From NCBI GenBank assembly GCA_003342895.1, contig PTFA01000038.1, forward strand, positions 248,001-312,000: 64,000 bases of DNA, given 5' to 3'. This document shows positions 1-10,319 of this stretch, piece by piece. Each line of letters begins with the position of its first letter. The first letter of the stretch is position 1. Both the position numbers and the translations under genes were made by a program. The stretch is from Casuarius casuarius (taxonomy: Eukaryota > Chordata > Aves > Casuariiformes > Casuariidae). The notes under the pieces are model-generated. The model searched no databases, was not told the origin of the DNA, and saw only the letters and a program-made list of their open reading frames with translations.

Positions 1-1317
1 TTTCTCCTCTGCTCCATCCCACTCTCCCTATACTTACATACAGTACAAAGGGTTTCCTTTATGGCATTAAGTTTATGAAAAGTACGGTGGCCTCTTTCTT
101 CCCCTTCTCCCTGTTTCCATCCCCCCAGATAAATCTGCTGTCTGCTAAGCTATAACTGAAAACTAGAAAAAGACACGTTACCATTTTTTCTAGCAGTGTT
201 GCCTTTTGTCTTTTTATGTTATCAGTTGGTCTGGGAAGTCTTCTATGTATTTTGTAATCCCACGGGCAATAGCAAGATTGATAATTAAAAGCAAAACTGT
301 GAAACCTGCATTTCTTGAGTTAATATTGGGTATTGTAGGCACATCTGGGTAAGAATCGGGTTTCCTCAGAGAAAGAGGAAGGTGGGTTCCATATTCAGAA
401 ATAAAAAGGCATTGTGGGAAATGTAGTACAGATGCTTACTCGAAAGGCTTATTACAGTTCAGGACTAGCTGCTCTAATGCTGGAAGAAGTCCGTCCCTCC
501 CCATCCCACCCCACATTCCTTAATCTTTAACGTCTAACATTTTTCATGTGTCCTTCTCATTTGTACTAGCTGGAGAAAATCGAGACAAATTACCTTTCTA
601 CTGAGAAATTCTCTCACCAGTGATGCGGCCACTTCTTCCACAAAGGAGTTATCCATTTTTAGCCCAAAGTGTGTTTAGGGGGCGTATTCTTTGCTTCATC
701 TAACAAATCATTCAAATCTGCCGACATTGCAGCTCTTCAGTGCAGCTTTTAACCACTGCATTCCTGAAGCAGTGGAGGGCAGGACTGCAGCAGCGGGGCT
801 GTGTTCAGTGCAGTGTCAGGGATATGTTGCTGTGGAGACCATGTCATCGGAAGCAGGGAGAACTCCTCCTCCTGGGAGGGAAGCAAATGGTAGACTTAAA
901 ACTAAAAGAGCTCTTTTTATAACACTGCAATAAGCATCTCAGTAAATGCTTTTAAAATGTAAAAACTCTGTTAAATAATGAAATGTGAGAATGGAATGCT
1001 CAAATCTGACAGGTGATCATTTTCTGATTTTTTTTTTAAGTCATCAAAAGACGCATATGTATTTGCAGCCTTAATAAGTGCTGCCACTTATTTTAACCTT
1101 GTATGTTTCTTCTAGTAAAATTACACATTTGCAAAAGCAAAAAAAAAAAAGGCAAAAAAACCCTAGCTGTTAAGTGAAAGCTTAATCTGTCATGCTGGTA
1201 ACTTCTAAGGTGGGAGCATTCATCAGTTGAATCTGTCCTTTCAAGTTGCACCTATATTAGCCAGTGGTGCAACATACTAAGGGGAAGGACTTTGGAGGGT
1301 CATACTTTTGGGCCTAA
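1..1317. other. Unique AT-rich sequence, nothing recognised
   Basis: No repeat, RNA gene or convincing exon was recognised. Two overlapping short frames near 691-933 use different reading frames and lack splice or composition support, so they look like chance frames. Short A and T runs are present around 1031 and 1139. Confidence 0.5.
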
Positions 1318-1750
1318 TTTAGGCTGGAAAGGACCTCTGGAGTTCATGTAGTCCAACATGCTGCTTAGAGCAGGGTTAGGTACGGTTGTGCCAGGTTTTC
1401 TCCAAGGATGGAGAATTCAGTCTGGGCAACCTCTTTTAATACTTGGCCCATCTTTTTTCCTTACCTAGTTAAAATTGCCTGTGCTACAGCTTCTGACTCT
1501 TCCCTCATACTTTCTCTCAAGCCCCCTTGATTGTCTTTCTGATGCTTTGTTGGACTTGCTGCACTTTATTGAGCTCTCTTGTACTGGGCTGATGAGGGAA
1601 GCAAAATAAAACATAGTTTTCCACATGTGACCTTTTGAGTGCTTCAAAGAGGGGAATAAATACTCCTCTTGACCTGCTGGTTGTGCTTTTACTAGTGCAA
1701 CCCAGTATGTGGTTACCCAACTTTGCTGCAAATTTGGCTTAAATCCTGCT
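1318..1750 (-). mobile_element. CR1 LINE fragment: end of RT ORF and 3' UTR
   Basis: Read on the minus strand, 1720 to 1517 encodes the C-terminal thumb-like part of CR1 ORF2. The line 'ILGC..S....SR' followed by a leucine/proline stretch and 'LNKVQQVQQSIRKTIKG' matches the CR1 block that ends in 'RVQRRATKMI.GLEH'. The left part (1318-1440) is the reverse complement of the CR1 3' UTR: 'ctggaaaggacctctggag', 'gtagtccaac' and 'ccaaggatggag' are hallmark words. The copy is 5' truncated as usual and carries frameshifts, so it is dead. The minus-strand ORF spanning 1465-1884 is only partly explained by it and is not a gene. Confidence 0.85.
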
Positions 1751-1759
1751 TCTGTAGCT

Positions 1760-4700
1760 AATGGAAAGAGGAAGACCCTAAAGCAGGTCCTGGCTGTGTT
1801 TGGGATGCTACAAACCCAGATATTATGAGCCCTTAATCTGATGAAACTTGTTTGAGCTTCACAGAATGAAAAAACAGTGGTCATAATTTCTTGTATTCTG
1901 CATCAGGGAAAGATACTACAGTTTTTCTTCAGCATCTCGGTACAGCAAGCCGTGGCCTAGCCTGTCTGCAGCGAGTAAAGCATTGAGGCTGAGAGTTTCA
2001 TGACTTGTACACTGCTGTTCCTTTTTCCCAAGATCCTAATGCCCTCTACTGTATAACGCTCAATGCATAAATTTGGTGTAAAACGACTTCAGTAGCTCTG
2101 TTGCTGAAGAAACTGAAGTAGATGAGAAAATAGTTGACGCTGTGGCTTACGCATAACTTGTGAGCTACATGAACTATATCTGTTGCCCAGTGTGGCTGAC
2201 CGCTGATGTTTGATGGTACAAGGGCAGTGTAATATAATCACTACTTAGTGACGGGCGGCACAATTCTAGCTGTAAAGTGCCTACCACTGCTTAAAGATAT
2301 TGCACTGTGTCTTTCAGCTACTTGGAATTACATGTGCTTTGCAAAAAATGGCAGAATTACTGCTCACAGACTGAATCCATGTGGAACTAGTTTGTGGAAC
2401 AGGAAAAACTCCCTAGTTTCTTGCCAAGAAAAAAAAGAAAAAAAATAGAGAGTGATATGAAACTGGTGCAATCATATTAGATTAACAAGGCCTGCCGGGT
2501 GGAATTCACACTGTTCTTTGTGTAGCGGGAAGCTGCAGGAGGCCTGTAGAGATTTTGGTTGGGTTGCAGGGGAGAAAAATTTAGGTTTTGGTCACAGGTA
2601 TCTCAGTTGAGTATAAGCAATAGGTCTGCAGAGAGGAAAAGTCTTGATCGGGAGGAGCATTTTGGATCTCCGTGTTAAATAAAGTGTGTTCCCTCTCCTC
2701 CTTATCGAACAAGGTTGTGTAAGCATTTAGGAGCGGAGAAAAAAAAGTGATCAGGTTTGTGGGCCTATGGATTCAGCCATATTTAAGGTTTTGGCGTGGG
2801 GACACGTGTTTTTGTACCTTACAAAAGCAGGAGCTGCAACATGACACGAGCAAGGTCTTGGTCCTGACCAGAGGGCAGTGGTAAGGTTCTTGAGTGAGAC
2901 CTCAGGATTAAAGCAGACCTTCAAAGATTGCTCTCTGCAACACTGGGTAGAGTCTCTGGGTAAAGAGGTTTTTGTTCCTCTTCCTGGCTGAAGCAGTTTG
3001 CATTCACTAGAAAAACCCTTGTTTATGGAAAACTTGTGGGGGAGGAAAGTGAAATTGCACAGGGGAGAGATAGAGAAATGGCCCCAAAATTGAAATGTGC
3101 TAATGCAAGGCCTTACGCAGATTAGAGTAAGGAGGTAGAAGGGGCTGTGCAAACCCAGCAGAGTTTTTGATGCAGGAATTTAAATACAGGAGCGTTTTGC
3201 TGCACAGACTTTATCAGTCATGTGTTTTTTGGAAAGCTGCAAGACAAAAATGAATTGTATAGTACCTGGAAGTATATTTAGAAGGCATATTTTAAATAGG
3301 TATTGGTAGAGCAAATGTTATTAGAGTGGTGACAGTAGAACTTCCTCCAAATGTATAAACTCACTGGGGAGAGTTTGCTGGTAGAAAGTAGCTATTTCAA
3401 AAGCAAATGAGCAGTAATTAAGAACTTGCAAAAGGGAGAGGGAAGGAGAGAAGAAGGACTACCTGTATTCCCAGGAGCAGTGGCAGCAGTTAGTGGAGGT
3501 GGAGGTTTACTGCTGCAGTAAATATAAGGATATAGAAGCAGCCTGTGGGAGGGGGGCTTAAATGGGGTTCCTGAAAAAAATACTCAGTGCCTGTGCCTTT
3601 CTTGCTGCTTTTCTAGTAGCAGATAGTGAAATACAAAGCAGTTGTAATAAAATACAATGACAAAGCACAAGTCTTAAGAGCTTTTACTTCTGAGTGATGA
3701 AATGTCTGTCTTTTATATTCCATTTATCTTAGAAAACATGAATGCTGTTAGGCATGTGCATAAAAGTAGAGCACTGTTGACCTGTAGTGTAGTCAGTTTT
3801 TCATATGTCCTGAGAGGTAGCAGCCCTCAAAAGTTCGTTTTCCCAAGCTGAAATGTAAATGCCGGGTATGTCCTCTTGTGTCCATGGATCAGTATTGCAA
3901 TACTGAGGAAAGCTCTCATAAATGCAGCAGTAAGGGTGACTTCTGTACGTTCTGTACTGTCTAGTTGCTTGCTGTGTCTTTCCATGGTAGTGCTGGTGTT
4001 CTCAAGGGTTAATTTAACACTTAGCTGTAAAAATAATAGCCAAGGTTGATTATAACCTGCAGATTAAGTGGGGTGGTTCAAAATTAGTTCAGTTATGAAA
4101 GGTGTGGGGATTGTTTTCCATGAAGTAGCTCTTCTGGTACTCCTAGCAGTGGGTACTTGCATGCAGTATGACCCGAGATCTCACTAGGGCACAAAGCAAT
4201 CTCAGATGGGTGCAATCAGAAAGTAGGAATTGGAAAACTGTATTTCAAAGCTGGTAAAGGTTTAATATTAAGTCATGTTAAAGAAAAGTCAGGGGTTGTT
4301 TCCTGAATCAGGGCTTCTTTAGTAACCTGGTTATAGTATTAGTTTTACGAGTTTTACCTTTATCTCTGATAAAACCATATGAAATGTCTTGTTCTTAGTG
4401 CATCCATTACAGGTGGTTATTGCATGCAGTGAATATAGCTCTTGCAGGAACTGGATAGTTCTTGGGACAAAATCAACCCAGTGCTATGTGGCAGATCTGC
4501 TGACGTAGCTGTACCTCGTGATAAGCTGCCAATGACATACTCCACCTCATTGCAGCCTGAGGAAAGAACTCCTGAGATCCCTCAGCAGAGTAGGGTTGCA
4601 TTAGACAGTGGGAAAGGGGATATGCTGTTTCTGTGGAAAATGAATGTAACAAAATTCAATGTGAAGTCCTATGGAGGGGAATTGCTACTATACAGAATTT

Positions 4701-5120
4701 TTCTGCTAGTAACCCCCTCTTTATAGCTGGAACTGTTGGTTCCTGGAGCCATTTACTGGCACTGAAGTTTCAGAGACAAGCTCATGATGTCACACTTTGA
4801 AAACTACCCTTCGACAGTTGTCTATGCTGCTTGTACTATGTTGCACTGCCGCATAAATCTGTACTAGCTTGCCTTGCCTAGATGTATCTGAGTAATACAT
4901 TTTTTGCGGCCAGATATTCCAAGTAGTGGGAAATCCTGTTCCCAAATGCCATATTGTATTAACAGAATTACTTAACAGCATTAATTAGAATAGTTCTGTT
5001 TATTGTTAACCAACAGAAGCCTCTGACTGATTTGGACATTGGGGGAAAAAGAAAAAAAAAACAGCGAACCCCAGTCTCATCTTCCCTTATTTTCACCAGA
5101 GGGTATATTGAGTCCATCAG
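1760..5120. other. Long gene-free stretch
   Basis: No recognised repeat or exon. The longest frame (2751-3152, minus, 133 codons) lies in a purine-rich plus strand that biases against stops on the opposite strand. It resembles no family I know. A plus frame at 4442-4726 likewise has no supporting signal. Confidence 0.45.
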
Positions 5121-5149
5121 AATTCATCTGACAGAGATGGGCAACGTGA

Positions 5150-5500
5150 GAGACTGAGGCAGTAAGCATCCTGTTTTCTGCTGCTCTGCACATGGTGGTC
5201 CCTGCTTTAGCATGGTGTTGTCCACAGGCTGGAGCTCTTGGGAGTGCACCTGCCCCAGCATGGTGTGTCCTCTATCTCTCGGAGTCCCCCAAACAGTTCC
5301 AAGTGTTTCCATAAATGTATTTGAGCTGAGGTGCTGCACACTTCTCTGATTCAATTAAGTTGTGGCACACAATAGGTTTTTCTGCTGTTGTCACACTTGC
5401 TTTAGGGCAGGCTGGAAATGTTTTTGGCTGGCACCTGTTGGTTTGTGACATCTCTTCCACAGGTCACTGTTGTGTTCTGCTGCTACTTACAGTTTAAAAC
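5150..5500. repeat. Possible degraded LTR-derived sequence
   Basis: The words 'ctgcacatggtggtccctgc', 'gtccacaggctg' and 'cctgccccagcatgg' in this order resemble an LTR/ERV-derived sequence common in avian genomes, as I recall it. No TG...CA ends, target duplication or coding motif was found, so the family and both boundaries are guesses. Confidence 0.2.
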
Positions 5501-6365
5501 ATTAAAAACTCTACCCCTCACCCTGTGAACCACATACTTCAGAGTAGACTGTAGAGATTATCATCATAAATTTGAATTATTTGCCATAACTTAACAAATG
5601 ATTATAGAAAACTATGTAGGCAAAGAGCAACATCACTATGGGATGCAACATAGGTTGATGACCCTCACAGCTCTAGGGCTCTGTCCTGAATCAAAGTGGG
5701 TGGTGAACAGTGTCCATTAATTGCAGCATGGGCATTTCACCAAAGCACAGAGTTGGTAGGGACTCCCTCCGTAGGGATTTCAGCTGCTGCAGGGTGAGAG
5801 ATGCCCTCTCCCCTCCCAGTGCAAGCACCTACAGGGCTGGCCAGTAGCTTGTCACCTAATGGAGTTCAGGGTGTATAGTTTTCCACAGGACTGCTCTCAT
5901 GGGCTTCAGGCTTTGTGTTAACTAACCTTCCCAAACCTTGAGGCTGCTTTTCCCCAGGCTCTTCAGCAGGGCTTTTTGTTGCATTGAGTCCCATTATCTG
6001 CTAAGCTGTGATGCTATGGAAGCGTAGGACTGCCCGGCAACCTCACCCAGCTAGTCCAATAAATTTGATTATTCCAATCTGCTGCCAGACTAGCGGCAGA
6101 GCCCTGCTAATACAGCAAAGCCAGTTTGGCCAGCAGGATGCTGTGTAGCCTGGAAATTGGGGCAGCAGCTTCTGATGGTTTAACTGAGCTCTGGCCTTGC
6201 CCCTGTGTACACAACTCTTTACATCTGAAGCCATCAGCTGCTGCCTGCATCCTACCTGCTTGTTTCCTTGCACCTCCCCAGCCACTGCAAGGGGTTTCTT
6301 GAGGCCATTAGCTCAAGTTTCGCACATATTCCTAATCTCACTCTGAGTAAAGGACTGCTGAGTGG
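5500..6365. other. Unassigned sequence next to an unrecognised ORF
   Basis: Higher GC than its flanks. The minus frame at 6043-6285 (80 codons) has no recognisable motif. It may belong with the ORF to its right as a decayed retroelement body, but no zinc knuckle, protease or RT motif is visible. Confidence 0.3.
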
Positions 6366-6746
6366 TCACATTATGGGGAATGGCACTCTTGTCTGCCTAG
6401 TTCTGTTAGTTACAATAGCTGGACCAGATTGATAGGCTTGTGTTTTTAAGTATTCCTCCAACTCCCAGATATCACCATCCCAGTTTTCGTGATTCCAGTC
6501 AGTGACAATCACTGCAGACACTGAGCTCACTGACTGTTCACATGGCAGCTTGAGTGGTGTGGGGCGTATGCCTAATTTGGCCAAGTCAGCACTAGCAGCT
6601 GCTGAATTTATGTGGGTTAGAAACGTTCTTCTAATTAGGGGCCAAAGGAAGATGTTATCAATGTGAGTGATGGTCCCAACAATCCAGCAAATGTGAGGTC
6701 TGGAAAGGGTCCTTGAAATGTTCTTTGAACACTGTGGTGTCTGCAA
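6366..6746 (-). other. 126-codon ORF, unrecognised, possibly retroelement-derived
   Basis: An uninterrupted minus-strand frame of 126 codons with balanced composition. It has a tryptophan-rich stretch in the middle ('DWNHENWDGDIWELEEYL') followed by a basic, proline-containing tail. It stops at 6366, and the frames beyond it are broken by stops. I do not recognise it. The W/E-rich block and the basic tail are reminiscent of capsid-type proteins of LTR elements, but no CCHC knuckle or major homology region can be pointed to. It could equally be a decayed host exon or chance. The neighbouring 5150-6365 region has weak LTR-like words, which is the only context supporting a retroelement origin. 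Confidence 0.25.
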
Positions 6747-7239
6747 ATACCGTTATTTTCCAGATTGAGTAATGCAAATGAGTAAGATAAATCTGGCTTT
6801 CAGAAGACACTTGCAGTTAGGTGTTGATGTTAGTTGTTTTTTTTTCTTGATAGAGAATTTGAAATAAAATAATCTAGTATGCATGCAAAGAAATTAGAAC
6901 AAGTTATGTATGTTCATTACTTGCGTTACAGTTTGTTGACTGCCCTTGTTGCTCTTCACTGTATACTGTAGAGAACATAATTGCACTTAAGCATAATGTT
7001 TTGTATGCTATTTTACAATGACCTTTATGCATCTAGTTAATGTTCCTGTCTGTTGTGAAAAATGCAGAGAATTTCATTATATGTTAAAGGAGAAAGTGGA
7101 ATGCATAAAGAATGTTCTAAATGTGAGATACATAAAATTTTCCACCTTGCTGTTTGTGAACAAAACAAGATTTTGTGATAATGAAGCTAATACTGCATTT
7201 TTAAAAATAAGGGCTTATAAGGGTTTTGAAGAGTGACTG
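6747..7239. other. AT-rich spacer
   Basis: No recognised feature. The plus frame 7018-7236 (72 codons) is cysteine- and lysine-rich and AT-rich, without flanking splice consensus. It is treated as chance. Confidence 0.45.
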
Positions 7240-7400
7240 ATTTGTACAGGAAAGGACTTGATTGGTATTTGCGGTGCTGAACAAGAAACCTGGCTGAGCT
7301 CCTTGTTGCCAAAAGCATTTTTTCAGGTTCACTGTAGTCTCTGTGACATCTGCTGGAAGGCCAGTGGGGCAGGAGGCAACCAATCTGTGATTCTGTGAAT
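7240..7400 (+). mobile_element. Probable CR1 3' end with terminal octamer repeats
   Basis: The stretch ends in 'tctgtgattctgtga' (about 7384-7398), which fits the CR1 terminal microsatellite of ATTCTRTG units in sense orientation. The preceding 'gacatctgctggaaggccag' suits a CR1 3' UTR. The sequence upstream is too diverged to set a left border. It abuts another CR1 piece without a gap. Confidence 0.45.
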
Positions 7401-7785
7401 CCAGATTTCTGGAAATATCAAGGATAAATTATTGATACAGGTACCTGTGGGCCAGCCAGGACACATGTGCAACTGGATGTGGTTTTCACTAACAAGGAAG
7501 GTATGATTGTGGATGTGACAATCAGTGACAGCCTTGGCAGTACTGACCTTGAAATAGTACAGTTCAGGATCTGAGGGGTAATGAGGAAGGCAAGCAGCAG
7601 AATAGGGACCCTGGCTTTAAGGATAGCGAACTTCACCTTATTCAGGAAATTAGTGGGTGGGATCCCAGGGGTAGGCAGCTGTGAAGAGTAAAGGAGTTCA
7701 GGGAAACTGGCAAGTCTTTAAGAACATCCTTCAGCACAGGCTGGTACAGCTGCCCATACTTATGACCAGGATGCCAATTCAGAGC
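7401..7785 (+). mobile_element. CR1 endonuclease fragment, plus strand
   Basis: Plus-strand translation around 7475-7568 reads 'DVVFTNKEGMIVDVTISDSLG' then 'STDLEIVQF'. This is the CR1 ORF2 endonuclease block normally written 'DLVLTNKEG......GSSDHE.VEF'. The SDH catalytic triplet has decayed to STD, and a stop follows shortly after. The next segment ('LALRIANFTLFRKLVGGIPG') is the region just after the endonuclease core. The left end begins at the equivalent of 'PDISW' ('PDFWK'), immediately after the point where the neighbouring minus-strand piece stops. The two therefore look like one split element. Confidence 0.75.
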
Positions 7786-8990
7786 TTGGGGTCAGCTGTC
7801 CCCGTGTTGAGTCCCCCATGAAAACTAGTCTGTGATTCAGAGACATCCTTCAGGTGTTTAAAGAAGCCTTTGTTCACTTTCTTATCCTGTTCGGGTGATC
7901 TGTAACGTAATCCAATGATGATGTTATGCTTACTGGCCTCTTCTCTGATCGTGACCCACAAGATCTCAACCAGCCAGCTGTCCATCCTATACATGTCCCA
8001 TACATCTGAGCTGCTTCTTCCCACAGAGGGCAGTCCCGTGCCAGACACATCTTCCTTAACCATCGTTCCTGGAGAGCTTGTATCTGTCCATTACAGAGCT
8101 CTAGTTATGCAAATTGTCCCACCAAGTCTCAGTTATTCCAAAGATGTGTCATTTCTGTTACTGCACGTGGAGCTGTAGTTCCTCCTGCTCATTTCCCATG
8201 CTGTGTGCATTTCTGTGCATACACTGGAGGTGGGCCTCCTTTTGTCTGGTTTTGTCATTCCTGTGATCTCTCTTATTCTTTTCACCCTGCACCCTTTTCT
8301 TTCTACTCTTGTCTACTGGTTCCTCACTTAACTGTGGGTTTTAATCTCCCAGCCCCAATATAGATGAAACCTCTTCTCACCAGGTAAGCCAGCCCATCCT
8401 GCCTGACTTTTTCAGATGAATCTTATCTCTCTGCAGAAGTCCTCGATCCTCAAAGAGGGTCCTGTGGTCATAGAAGTCAAAGCTCTATCTATGACAACAG
8501 CTGTGCAACCATATGTTGACCCACAGGATCTTTCTGCTTTCCCCCAAGTCTACCCTTCACCAGCAAGATGGAGGAGGAGCACCAAGCACCACCTGGGTCC
8601 CCATGCCTGCCACTCTCACTCTCGTGGGGTGTAGTCACTCTTGACACACTCAGGGTACACCTTGGCAGTATTGTCGCTGCCCATATGAATGAACAAGTGT
8701 CCAAGGGCTGGCTGTACCTTGGTAGTCCCTCCTTAGCATCCTAGATCTAAGCCCCTGGGAAGCAGCAAACCTCTCTGGCCCGGAAGGCGGTTCTCTGTCT
8801 TGTCATCTGGCTTTGGGGTTCTCAGCATAGAGGTGGCTGACCCCAAGGTAGGGGCTCTGAACTGGAGCCCTGGCCATAATATTAGGGGCAGCTGTACCAG
8901 CTTGCACTGGAGGAGTGGTTTTGATTCTGAACCACTGAAATGTCCTTAGGAACAGGATGAAACTGGCCTTTGAGCCTTCATGGGACATCT
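7786..8990 (-). mobile_element. CR1 ORF1 esterase domain to start of ORF2 endonuclease, minus strand
   Basis: Read on the minus strand, about 8760-8400 carries the C-terminal part of CR1 ORF1, an SGNH/GDSL esterase-like domain. 'GSDNTAKV' (about 8682-8660) corresponds to the conserved G-x-N-D block. 'DRGLLQRDKIHLKKSGR' (about 8440-8395) contains the D-x-x-H catalytic pair. A spacer with stops follows, then 8063-7780 encodes the N-terminal part of the ORF2 endonuclease ('LRYRSPEQD', 'FFKHLKDVSES') and ends at 'FMGD' of the MGDFN motif. ORF1 is often missing from avian CR1 copies because of 5' truncation, so this is an unusually 5' extended relic. Several frameshifts make it inactive. The extension from 8760 to 8990 is less certain. 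Confidence 0.7.
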
Positions 8991-10319
8991 TGATTTTTTT
9001 TTTCTTTTTCTGTCTTGATCCAGGTCCATTGTCATGGCAGAAGTGAAGTGTCTGGACCTCTTCCTGCTGAGGATAATCACTCTGTCCCTGGATCTTATCC
9101 TTCTCGGTTTTGCCCAGCTATTTCTAAATGGCCCTGGTGTGGGCTTGTAGGCCTGTGTGGGACTACCAGGTTTTTGTGTGCGTTCTTCATCGTTTGAGAC
9201 CTTTAGAAGAGGGGTGTGTTGACAGTTCGGGTGTACCTGGGCAGGCTTACATAGGTTTTCTGGGTGGGGTAGTAGCAGACTTGACCAGATTCTGTGGTGA
9301 ACCGGTTTTCTTTTGGCTTAAAAAAAAGAAAAAAAAAAAGTATTGTATGTAACTATAATTTTACTCTGCAATTTAAATCTCCTTTCTTTGTGTTGCCTAG
9401 TATAATGGATTGATTTTTGCATGTCTACATTCTATAGATATAATTTTCTCTCCTTTGTGATTCATTTTGTTATTCACATGAATAATTGCTTTTCCTTTTT
9501 CTCCACGTTTTTTCCAAGCAAAATTGTTTCATGCAGCAGTACTTGAAATGCTACATTTTAAGCATTAAATTAACCTTGGGTGTGAGACATAGATCATCAG
9601 CATTGTGCTAAGAAAGGATTTCTATTAAATAATTGACAGATTCTTTTAAAGCAGTACTTAAGCTGTTCAAGACTATGACACCCACTTCAATTTATAGAAT
9701 TTGGATTTTGAGCAAAATGATGCATTTAGCTTGAGCATGGCTCGTTAGTGCAGATATTTATTAAAAATCATTTCAGTGCTGTAATCGTACGTTCTATTTA
9801 AAAGTGTAGTGTATTTTGCATTTGTATACTATTTTAGAGTTGCCTTTAACAAGAACATAGGAAATTACAGCCAATAAGTTGGAAAAGAATTAAAATACAT
9901 AGTGGGAAATGGTATTGCACAAGGAAACTGGAAGGGTTGTTGCTTCTGAAGTGTGCTCGAAGTGAAAGACACTAGATACATACTCACACCGAAATAAAGC
10001 GCCTTGGATAATGTTTGTCGGTATTCTGAAGTAGTTTAGTAGTGGAAGCAGATCTGTGCAGCTGTGCAGTTGGTGTTGATCATCTGATGTCCATTTTGTG
10101 TTCTCAGAGGGTTATTGTAAAAGTCTAAGTCTGAATCTAAAGCTCACTTACCCCTACCAAACATATGGTTTGGGCTGTTTTATGTTGCTGGCCATGGGTG
10201 CCCTGCCCAAAGTGTGCTTCATGCTAGGACTCCAGCCCTGTTCCTATTCCTGACCCTGCCACTGAAGAGAGAACTACTAGTGATGACATCAAGATATTTC
10301 CTGAGCTTTAACAGCCACT
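8991..10319. other. AT-rich sequence without recognised features
   Basis: A-rich tract at 9320-9339 and otherwise low GC. The frames at 9015-9352 overlap in different registers and end in a poly-lysine artefact. No repeat family was recognised. Confidence 0.45.

Noticed and set aside
1465..1884. 139-codon minus-strand ORF
   Set aside because: Overlaps a CR1 RT fragment whose true frame is a different one (1720-1517), so the long frame is a by-product of repeat sequence.
2751..3152. 133-codon minus-strand ORF
   Set aside because: Lies opposite purine-rich sequence that lacks stops on that strand. No motif or splice support.
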